This document shows, one piece after another, positions 1 to 5,106 of a stretch of DNA of 5,106 nucleotides. A program made the translations under genes and the position numbers. The stretch is from Paracoccaceae bacterium. Its GTDB lineage: Bacteria > Pseudomonadota > Alphaproteobacteria > Rhodobacterales > Rhodobacteraceae. Positions within the stretch are counted from its first letter, which is position 1; each line of letters starts with the position of its first letter. A model generated the notes under the pieces. The model did no database searches, was not told the origin of the DNA, and saw only the letters and a program-made list of their open reading frames with translations. Where the stretch lies: assembly GCA_007134805.1 (NCBI GenBank), contig SLKB01000297.1:1-5106 (forward strand). Reading direction: 5' to 3'.

Positions 1-241
1 AGATGACCTCGCCTTCCTGCGGGTGATAGAAGCCCGAAATCACGTTCAGCATCGAGGACTTGCCCGCCCCGTTGGGCCCGATGATCGCGCGCACCTCGCC
101 CCAGCGGATATCGAAGCTGATATCCTTGATCGCGACCACGCCGCCGAAGCGCAGCGTGATGTTGCGCATCTCCATCGCCACGCCGCCGATCTTGCGCCCG
201 TCGGCCGTGACATATCCCTCATCCGCGCCCGTATCGCGCAT
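1..241 (-). CDS. LivG-type ABC transporter ATP-binding protein (5' part only)
   Basis: This is the N-terminal part of the nucleotide-binding subunit of a branched-chain amino acid type (HAAT) ABC importer. Such subunits hydrolyse ATP at the inner membrane to drive uptake of amino acids, amides or other small carboxylates. Counting from the ATG at 241, the first strand (MRNITLRFGGVVAIKDISF) follows a lead of about 24 residues. Walker A, GPNGAGKS, is at residues 55-62 (bases 56-79), with Ser-Ser where Thr-Thr is common. The motif then runs on as MLNVISGFYHPQEGEV, which resembles LivG more than LivF. The signature motif, Walker B and H-loop lie beyond the left edge. Two starts compete. ATG 262 overlaps the synthetase stop as ATGA but has no good ribosome site. 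ATG 241 has AGGGGG five bases upstream and is preferred. Co-transcription with the acyl-CoA synthetase suggests a CoA-activatable acid as substrate; this is inference. Confidence 0.9.
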   Translation of the reverse strand, partial: MRDTGADEGYVTADGRKIGGVAMEMRNITLRFGGVVAIKDISFDIRWGEVRAIIGPNGAGKSSMLNVISGFYHPQEGEVI

Positions 242-245
242 CGCG

Positions 246-252
246 TCCCCCT
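246..252 (-). promoter_or_regulatory. Ribosome binding site favouring the ATG at 241 of the ABC ATPase
   Basis: On the minus strand AGGGGGA precedes the ATG at 241, with five bases between AGGGGG and the start. If the upstream ATG at 262 were used, this site would be read as the codons for Gly-Gln-Gly-Asp, which looks like translated leader. Nothing comparable precedes ATG 262, though translational coupling through the ATGA overlap could substitute for it. Confidence 0.5.
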
Positions 253-258
253 GCCCGT

Positions 259-2247
259 TCATTCTGCGGCCATGGCGCGCGCGCCCTGCCCGAAGGTTTT
301 CGCGTCGCGGATCTCCAGCGTCGCCTTCAGCTTGCCCTTGCGCCCATCCTCATAGGTGACCTCGGTCTCGGTATAGACCTCGTCGCGGCCGCCATAGAGC
401 GCCTCGATCAGATCGGCGAATTTCTCCTCGACGATGCGGCGGCGCACCTTGCGGGTGCGGGTCATCTCGCCGTCATCGGCGTCAAGCTCCTTGTGCAGCA
501 CCAGAAAGCGATGGATCTGGCAGCCCGCCAGCATCGGATCCTGCGCGACACTTTCATTGACGGTCTCGACATGCTCCTGGATCGTGTCGAGCACCGGCTT
601 CAGCCCCGCCAGTTCCTGATAGCTCGAATAGGCGATATTGTTGCGCTCCGCCCAGGAGCCCAGCGCCGAGAGGTCGATATTGATGAAGGCCACGCAGCGG
701 TCGCGGCCATTGCCGAAGACCACCGATTCCAGGATATTTGGGAAGAACTTGAGCTTGTTCTCCACATATTTGGGCGCGAACATCGACCCGTCGGCCATCT
801 TGCCGACATCCTTGGCGCGGTCGATGATCCGCAGATGGCCTGTGCCCTCCTCGAAAAACCCCGCATCGCCCGTGGCGACCCAGCCTTCGGCATCCTTGGT
901 GGACGCAGTGCTCTCGGCATTCTTGTAATAGCTCTCGAACACCCCGGGCGAGCGGTAGAAGACCTCGCCCGTCTCGGCGATGCGCAGCTCGACCCCGGGC
1001 GAGGGCACGCCGACCGTGTCCGAGCGCACCTCGCCATCGGGCTGCTGGGTGATGAAGACCGACGCCTCGGTCTGGCCGTAAAGCTGCTTCAGGTTGATCC
1101 CCAGCGCGCGATAGAAGTCAAAGATCTCGGGCCCGATCGCCTCGCCGGCGGTATAGGCCACGCGGATGCGCCGCAGCCCCAGCGTGTCCTTGAGCGGCCC
1201 GTAGACCAGCAGCGCGCCCAGCGCATAATGCAGCCGCGCGCCCGCGCTCACCGGCTTGCCGTCCAGCAGGCGCGGCCCCACATCGCGCGCCACGCCCATG
1301 AAATGGTGAAACATCCGCCGCTTGAGGTTTGACGCATCCTCCATGCGGATCATCACGGTGGTCAGCATGTTCTCGAAGATCCGCGGCGGGGCGAAGAAAT
1401 AGGTGGGCCCGATCTCGCGCAGGTCGGTCATCATGGTCTGCGCCGATTCCGGGCAGTTGACGCAGAACCCCGTCCAGTAGGCCTGTCCGATGGCAAAGAT
1501 GAAGTCGCCCACCCAGGCCATCGGCAGATAGGCGAGGATCTCGTCGCCGGGCTTCAGCCGGTCGAACTCGGAGGTGTTCTTCGAGGTGACGATGATGTTG
1601 CGATTGGACAGCACCACGCCCTTGGGCTTGCCAGTAGTCCCTGAGGTGTAGAGCATCACGCAGGTATGGTCCCAGCTCAGCTCCGCCATGCGGCGGTCCA
1701 GCTCCGGGCCCAGTCGGGTCTCGGCCGCCCGCCCCTCGCGCGCGACATCCTCCAGCCAGTTCATCGCGGAATGGTCGTATTTGCGCATGCCGCGCTTGTC
1801 GAGATAGGTCACCTGCTCGATGCTCGGCACCTGCTCGCGCACGGTGATCACCTTGTCGACCTGCTCCTGATCGCCGCAGACGACAAAGCGCGCCCCGCAA
1901 TGATCGAGCACATAGGCCATCTCTTCGGCGACCGCGTCCTGATAAAGCGGCACCGGAATCGCGCCCGCCGATTGCGCGGCAACCATCGCCCAGTAAAGCG
2001 CCGGCCGGTTGCGCCCGATGATCGCGACGTAATCGCCCCGCGCCAGCCCCAGCGCCAGGAAGCCCAACGCCAGCGCGCGCACCTCGTCGCGGGTCTCTTC
2101 CCAGGTCCAGCTTTGCCAGATCCCGAATTCCTTCTCGCGATAGGCCGCCTGCTTCGGAAAACGCTGCGCATTGCGCGCCAGAAGCGCGGGGATCGAGCAC
2201 AGATCGTCGGGAATGCTGCTGCTCGGCATCGGGGCAGTTCGGGTCAC
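259..2247 (-). CDS. AMP-forming acyl-CoA synthetase, long-chain (FAA1/COG1022-like) type
   Basis: This protein belongs to the ANL adenylate-forming superfamily. It activates a carboxylic acid with ATP to an acyl-adenylate and then transfers the acyl group to CoA, in the cytoplasm or at the inner face of the membrane. From the GTG at 2247 it has 662 residues, a usual size for long-chain-type ligases. Visible motifs are the phosphate loop YTSGTTGKPKG (200-210, bases 1618-1650), the adenine/substrate motif YGQTEAS (390-396), TGDAG with Asp461, the hinge IIDRAKD with Arg477, and a C-terminal TRTRKVRR whose Lys600 is the likely catalytic lysine. The hinge followed by MFAPKYVENKL and the extended C-terminal domain resemble the long-chain FAA1-like group more than short-chain Acs. 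Acyl chain length cannot be read off. No signal peptide or clear membrane helix is seen. The GTG start is chosen for AGGAGG seven bases upstream. An in-frame ATG at 2301 also has a strong ribosome site and would add 18 residues. The stop overlaps the ATG at 262 of the ABC ATPase. Confidence 0.92.
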   Translation of the reverse strand: MTRTAPMPSSSIPDDLCSIPALLARNAQRFPKQAAYREKEFGIWQSWTWEETRDEVRALALGFLALGLARGDYVAIIGRNRPALYWAMVAAQSAGAIPVPLYQDAVAEEMAYVLDHCGARFVVCGDQEQVDKVITVREQVPSIEQVTYLDKRGMRKYDHSAMNWLEDVAREGRAAETRLGPELDRRMAELSWDHTCVMLYTSGTTGKPKGVVLSNRNIIVTSKNTSEFDRLKPGDEILAYLPMAWVGDFIFAIGQAYWTGFCVNCPESAQTMMTDLREIGPTYFFAPPRIFENMLTTVMIRMEDASNLKRRMFHHFMGVARDVGPRLLDGKPVSAGARLHYALGALLVYGPLKDTLGLRRIRVAYTAGEAIGPEIFDFYRALGINLKQLYGQTEASVFITQQPDGEVRSDTVGVPSPGVELRIAETGEVFYRSPGVFESYYKNAESTASTKDAEGWVATGDAGFFEEGTGHLRIIDRAKDVGKMADGSMFAPKYVENKLKFFPNILESVVFGNGRDRCVAFINIDLSALGSWAERNNIAYSSYQELAGLKPVLDTIQEHVETVNESVAQDPMLAGCQIHRFLVLHKELDADDGEMTRTRKVRRRIVEEKFADLIEALYGGRDEVYTETEVTYEDGRKGKLKATLEIRDAKTFGQGARAMAAE

Positions 2248-2252
2248 GCCAG

Positions 2253-2261
2253 CTCCTCCTC
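2253..2261 (-). promoter_or_regulatory. Ribosome binding site for the GTG start (2247) of the acyl-CoA synthetase
   Basis: The minus strand reads GAGGAGGAG here, leaving seven bases between AGGAGG and the GTG at 2247. This is near-ideal spacing. Read from the upstream ATG instead, these bases would encode part of a basic Arg/Gly-rich leader (RRQRGGAG), which is unusual at the start of this family. Confidence 0.6.
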
Positions 2262-2305
2262 GCTGTCTGCGGCCGCGCGTGAGGGGCAGAAAAGGGGGCA
2301 TCCGT

Positions 2306-2312
2306 CCTCCTT
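2306..2312 (-). promoter_or_regulatory. Second ribosome binding site, for the in-frame ATG at 2301
   Basis: The minus strand reads AAGGAGG here, four bases before an ATG at 2301 that is in frame with the acyl-CoA synthetase. The complementarity to 16S rRNA is as good as at the downstream site, although the spacing is slightly short. It therefore marks a real alternative start, giving a 680-residue product. Confidence 0.45.
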
Positions 2313-2381
2313 GGATGCCACGCCCGCGCCCTCCCTTGCGCGCTCTCTTTATCGCGCGGCGATTCTTGCCGCAGTTTTGCT

Positions 2382-2401
2382 TAATCCTTACGAATTGTAA
2401 C
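2382..2401. promoter_or_regulatory. Candidate operator: imperfect palindrome TTACGAATTGTAA, or tandem decamer
   Basis: Bases 2388-2400 read TTACGAATTGTAA, whose two arms match at 5 of 6 positions around a central A. The same bases, widened to 2382-2401, can also be read as two tandem 10-base units, TAATCCTTAC and GAATTGTAAC, agreeing at 6 of 10 positions. Ten-base tandem half-sites are usual for OmpR/PhoB-family regulators, and one is encoded just downstream. Placement in the AT-rich core of a divergent intergenic region supports a regulatory role. No protein can be assigned from the sequence alone. Confidence 0.3.
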
Positions 2402-2463
2402 AGGCCCTGCCCGAGGGCTTCCCCTGCACCCCGCCGCCCTCTAACATCGACGCCGTGACCAAA

Positions 2464-2473
2464 AGGGGGGAAG
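2464..2473 (+). promoter_or_regulatory. Ribosome binding site favouring the TTG start (2476) of the sensor kinase
   Basis: The purine run AGGGGGGAA ends shortly before the TTG at 2476, with five bases from the last G of the run to the start. The farther upstream in-frame GTG at 2455 has only pyrimidine-rich sequence before it, and would place this ribosome site inside the coding region as Arg-Gly-Glu. A GTG at 2482 is a third option with longer spacing. Confidence 0.5.
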
Positions 2474-2475
2474 CC

Positions 2476-4407
2476 TTGTCCGTGTCAGAGCCCACCCGCA
2501 CTGCGCTGATGGGTGCAGGGCTGAACATGATCCAGCAGGCGCTGTCGATCTTCGACAGCGATCTGCGGCTCGCGATCTGCAATCGCCGCTATCAGGAAAT
2601 GTTCGAGCTGCCCGACCACCTCGTGCGCCCCGGCGTCGCCTTCGACGAGACGATCCGCTATCTCGTCGCGCGCGGAGAATACGGTCCCGTGGACGACGCC
2701 GACGAGGCCGTGCGCATCCGGGTCGAGGCCGCGCGCGCCTTTGTGCCGCATTACATGGAACGCCCCCGCGCCAATGGCCGCTGGATCAGCGTCGAGGGCG
2801 CGCCGCTGCCGCAGGGCGGCTGGGTCACGGTCTATACTGACATCACCGAGGTCAAGATCCAGGAAAAGCTCCTGCGCGCGCGCTCCGAGGAACTCTCGGA
2901 CGAGCTTCTCGCACACACCGCCCGGCTCGCGAAAGCCAACCGCGAACTCGCCGCCAGCAATGCCGCCCTCGAGAATGCCCGGCGCGACCTCATCGAGATG
3001 GAGGCCCGCACGCGGCTGACCACCGAGATGATGCCGGCCCATATCGCGCGGCTCGACCGCGATCTGCGCTACACCTTCTCGAACCGGCGCCTGTCATCAG
3101 TGCTGCCCGGCCGGCCGCGCAATATCCTCGGGCTGCATGCGTCCGAGGCGCTGGGCTCGGTCTTCGACACGATCAGCCCCTGGCTCGACCGCGCGCTTGC
3201 GGGCGAGGGCTCGGTGCATGAATTCACCCATGACGACAGCGGCCGGCGCATCCGGCTCGCGCTGACCCCAGACCAGATCGCCGAGGGCCCGATCAGCGGC
3301 ATCTATGTCCTCTCGATGGATGTCACCGAGGAAGCCCAGGCCCGCGCCGCCCTCGCCCAGACCCGCAAGCGCGAACTGGCCGCGCAGTTGTCCTCGGGCA
3401 TGGCGCATGATTTCGGCAATCTCCTGACGATCATCCTCGGGTTGCAGGGCCAGCTTGCCCGGCGCCATGACCTGCCCGAGGGCGTCGCACAAGCGGTCGA
3501 GTCCACGATCTCGGCCGCCCGGCGCGGGGGCGTGCTGCTGGACCGCATCGCCTCGATCTCGGGGCGGCGCGAATTGCACCCCCGCCCCACCGATCTCGCA
3601 GCACTTCTCGAAGACCTCCGCCTCATGGCCCGCCCCGCCTTGCCCGAGGGCATCGCCCTGCAACTTGCATGCCCCGATGAGCTGCCCGCGCTCATGCTCG
3701 ATCAGGGGGCCGTGCAGGATTCGCTCCTCAACCTCATCCTCAACGCCCGCGACGCGATCGGGCGCGCCCCTGCGGGCCGGATCACCCTGACCGCGCAGGC
3801 CCTCGGCACCACCTGGATCGAGCTCAGCGTCACCGACACCGGCCCCGGCTTCAGCGACGAGGCGCTCGCCAAGGGGCTTGACCCCTTCTACACCACCAAG
3901 GGGGCCGAGGGCTCGGGGCTGGGCCTTGCCATGGTCTTCGACCAGATCACGCTGTCGGGCGGCACGGTGCGGCTGTCGAACCGCGCCGAGGGCGGCGCCT
4001 GCGTTACCCTGCGCCTGCCCTACAAGCCCGCCCCCGCACCAGCACCCAGCACGCCCCCGCATCTGGTGCTGCTGGTCGAAGACGCCGACCCCATCCGCGA
4101 ATCCGTTCGCGCCATGCTGCGCGATCTCGGCCATAACGTGATCGAGGCCACCAGCCATGACGAGGCGCTCGCCCTTCTGGACCTGCCCGGCCTCGACGTG
4201 ATGCTCTCCGACATCAACCTCGCGGGCGCGGCCTCGGGGCTGGACCTTGCCCGCGCCGCACGCGCGCGCGGGCTGCGCCACCTCCACCTGATGACCGCCC
4301 TGCCGCCGGCAGACAGCCTCCACCGGCAGGCGGCGGCCGAATTCCCGGTCCTGCCGAAACCCTTCGCGCTCGCGGATCTGCGCGCCGCCCTCACGGTCCC
4401 GGCATGA
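2476..4407 (+). CDS. Soluble hybrid sensor histidine kinase, PAS-PAS-HisKA-HATPase-REC
   Basis: This is a cytoplasmic sensor kinase with no membrane segment or signal peptide, so it should sense an internal ligand or state. From the TTG at 2476 it has 643 residues. A PAS domain (about 14-125, PAS_7-like, opening MIQQALSIFDSDLRL) is followed by a charged coiled coil (126-182) and a second, weaker PAS (about 183-287, ending YVLSMDVTEEAQ). The HisKA H-box, AHDFGN, has phosphoacceptor His311 (codon at 3406). The ATPase domain shows the N-box NLILNARDAI (Asn423), G1 DTGPGF (454-459), F-box DPFYTTK (469-475) and G2 GSGLGL (479-484). A Pro/Ala linker (517-528) leads to a receiver domain with acidic residues Glu535 and Asp536, phosphoacceptor Asp579, Thr607 and Lys628. 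All catalytic residues are present. No Hpt domain follows. The response regulator overlaps by ATGA and is the natural partner. The start is uncertain: GTG 2455 would give 650 residues. Confidence 0.94.
   Translation: MSVSEPTRTALMGAGLNMIQQALSIFDSDLRLAICNRRYQEMFELPDHLVRPGVAFDETIRYLVARGEYGPVDDADEAVRIRVEAARAFVPHYMERPRANGRWISVEGAPLPQGGWVTVYTDITEVKIQEKLLRARSEELSDELLAHTARLAKANRELAASNAALENARRDLIEMEARTRLTTEMMPAHIARLDRDLRYTFSNRRLSSVLPGRPRNILGLHASEALGSVFDTISPWLDRALAGEGSVHEFTHDDSGRRIRLALTPDQIAEGPISGIYVLSMDVTEEAQARAALAQTRKRELAAQLSSGMAHDFGNLLTIILGLQGQLARRHDLPEGVAQAVESTISAARRGGVLLDRIASISGRRELHPRPTDLAALLEDLRLMARPALPEGIALQLACPDELPALMLDQGAVQDSLLNLILNARDAIGRAPAGRITLTAQALGTTWIELSVTDTGPGFSDEALAKGLDPFYTTKGAEGSGLGLAMVFDQITLSGGTVRLSNRAEGGACVTLRLPYKPAPAPAPSTPPHLVLLVEDADPIRESVRAMLRDLGHNVIEATSHDEALALLDLPGLDVMLSDINLAGAASGLDLARAARARGLRHLHLMTALPPADSLHRQAAAEFPVLPKPFALADLRAALTVPA
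2540..2560. repeat. Perfect 9-base inverted repeat with a 3-base loop, inside the sensor kinase
   Basis: The arms CGCTGTCGA (2540-2548) and TCGACAGCG (2552-2560) are perfectly complementary around TCT. They fall in codons for ALSIFDS in the first PAS domain, about 65 bases after the start. In mRNA this would be a stable hairpin. No U-run follows, so it is not an intrinsic terminator. It may simply follow from the conserved protein motif and high GC. Confidence 0.6.
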
Positions 4408-5106
4408 GCACTGCCCCCCATATCGCCATCCTCGACGATGAGCCCGAGATCCGCCAGATCCTGTCCGCCGCCCTGCAGGAGGCAGGCTTCCGCACCACTG
4501 CTTACGCCCGCGCGACCGAGTTCGAGGCCGCGCTGCGCCGCACCACCCCCGATGTCTGCCTCGTCGATCTGGGCCTGCCCGATCGCGACGGGCTTGCCCT
4601 CGTGCACCGGCTGGCGCTTGAATCGGGCGCCACGATCATCATCATCTCGGGCCGCGCGCAGGTGCAGGACCGCGTGACCGGGCTCGAGCTTGGCGCCGAC
4701 GACTACATCATCAAGCCTTTTGACCCCGCCGAGGTCGTGGCCCGCATCCGCGCCCGGCTGCGCAAACCCCAGCCCGCCGCCGGAATGCCCGCCACCAGCG
4801 CCCGCTTCGCCGGCTGGCAGGCCGAGTTCGACCGCTACATGCTGATCGACCCCGAAGGCCGCGAGGTCCCGTTCAGCCATGCCGAGGGCGAGGTGCTGCG
4901 CCTCTTCCTGCAAAGCCCCAAGCGGCTGATCTCGCGCGCCCAGATGCTCGACGCATTGGGCGGCGCGGCGGGCGAAAGCTTCGACCGCGCGATGGATGTG
5001 CGCATCTCGCGCCTGCGCACCAAACTCGACGAAGACCCCCGCAACCCCCGCCTGATCAAGACAATCTACGGCGCCGGCTATATCTTTCTGGGGGATGTGA
5101 GCTGGG
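4404..5106 (+). CDS. OmpR/PhoB-family response regulator (3' end beyond the window)
   Basis: This is a DNA-binding response regulator, the probable output of the kinase encoded just upstream. There are 234 complete codons. The family is usually about 220-245 residues and the protein has already passed the final GYIF strand, so only a few codons should be missing. The receiver domain (1-120) has acidic residues Asp11 and Asp12, phosphoacceptor Asp55 in VDLGLPD, the switch Ser82 in IISGR, and Lys104 in DDYIIKPF; every activation residue is present. A short Pro/Ala linker leads to the winged-helix domain (about 133-231). It contains SHAEGEVLRLFLQ, the likely recognition helix DRAMDVRISRLRTKLDE (194-210), and the closing IKTIYGAGYIF hairpin. 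The ATG overlaps the kinase stop as ATGA and lacks a clear ribosome site of its own, so translation is probably coupled. Target genes are not shown, but its own operon and the divergent ligase/transporter unit are the obvious candidates. Confidence 0.95.
   Translation, partial: MSTAPHIAILDDEPEIRQILSAALQEAGFRTTAYARATEFEAALRRTTPDVCLVDLGLPDRDGLALVHRLALESGATIIIISGRAQVQDRVTGLELGADDYIIKPFDPAEVVARIRARLRKPQPAAGMPATSARFAGWQAEFDRYMLIDPEGREVPFSHAEGEVLRLFLQSPKRLISRAQMLDALGGAAGESFDRAMDVRISRLRTKLDEDPRNPRLIKTIYGAGYIFLGDVSW

Larger units (their letters stand above)
2248..2475. promoter_or_regulatory. Divergent intergenic control region between acyl-CoA synthetase and sensor kinase
   Basis: This is the only non-coding stretch of the window, and it must hold the promoters of both divergent units. 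Its part at 2361-2401 is clearly more AT-rich than anything around it. On the plus strand TTGCCG (2366-2371) could be a -35 element, but the matching -10 (TACGAA at 2389-2394) is poor. The same bases resemble a sigma-54 element at 2365-2381. No convincing minus-strand sigma-70 promoter was found; GATAAA lies near 2348-2353 without a good -35. A small hairpin (2402-2420) lies in the presumed kinase leader. The positions of the actual promoters are unresolved. Confidence 0.6.

Noticed and set aside
493..1332. A 279-residue plus-strand open frame opposite the acyl-CoA synthetase, and a similar one at 1666-2400
   Set aside because: Both are low-complexity antisense shadows of a clearly conserved enzyme, with no domain and no convincing ribosome site.
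1118..2200. A 360-residue minus-strand frame inside the acyl-CoA synthetase
   Set aside because: It is the same strand in another frame, gives an Arg/Gly/Ala-rich sequence without motifs, and cannot coexist with the real reading frame.
2402..2420. Hairpin AGGCCCT / AGGGCTT in the presumed kinase leader, considered as a terminator or riboswitch
   Set aside because: The stem is only seven pairs including one G-U, no U-run follows, and no known riboswitch core is visible. Such short hairpins are frequent by chance in GC-rich DNA.
3097..4323. A 408-residue open frame on the minus strand opposite the sensor kinase
   Set aside because: It is antisense to a gene with a full set of kinase and receiver motifs, has no recognisable domain, and is explained by few stop codons in GC-rich antisense frames.
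4578..4640. Possible truncation or frameshift within the response regulator
   Set aside because: The frame is continuous from 4404 to the right edge, and all receiver and winged-helix landmarks appear in order at normal spacing.
4020..4913. A 297-residue minus-strand frame crossing the kinase-regulator junction
   Set aside because: It spans the 3' end of the kinase gene and much of the regulator gene in antisense and ends in Gly/Ala repeats. Both sense genes are secure.

Overview
The window is very GC-rich, with G or C at most third codon positions, and is almost entirely coding. The gene types, the codon use and the form of the hybrid kinase suggest an alphaproteobacterium, most likely of the Rhodobacteraceae group. 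That placement is an inference from style; no rRNA or other phylogenetic marker is present.

The layout is two divergent transcription units around one short intergenic region (about 2248-2475). Leftward (minus strand) lies a large AMP-forming acyl-CoA synthetase (259-2247, possibly starting at 2301). It is followed at once by the 5' part of a LivG-type ABC transporter ATPase that runs off the left edge. The synthetase stop codon overlaps one possible ATPase start by 4 bases, so the two are very probably co-transcribed. Rightward (plus strand) lies a soluble hybrid sensor kinase of domain order PAS-coiled coil-PAS-HisKA-HATPase-REC (2476-4407). It is followed, with a 4-base ATGA overlap, by an OmpR/PhoB-family response regulator (4404 to the right edge) that is nearly complete.

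Read together, the module looks like sense, import and activate. A cytoplasmic PAS kinase and its DNA-binding partner probably control a divergent operon whose transporter takes up an organic acid or similar compound and whose ligase converts it to its CoA thioester. The substrate cannot be read from the sequence. The control link rests on divergent layout, plus an AT-rich segment at 2361-2401 that holds an imperfect palindrome or tandem decamer and a sigma-54-like element.

No tRNA, rRNA, CRISPR array, insertion sequence or convincing rho-independent terminator was seen. All four families are known. The points worth a second look are the pairing of ligase and transporter with its own two-component system, the kinase receiver domain without an Hpt partner, competing ribosome binding sites for three of the four genes, and the intergenic control elements.
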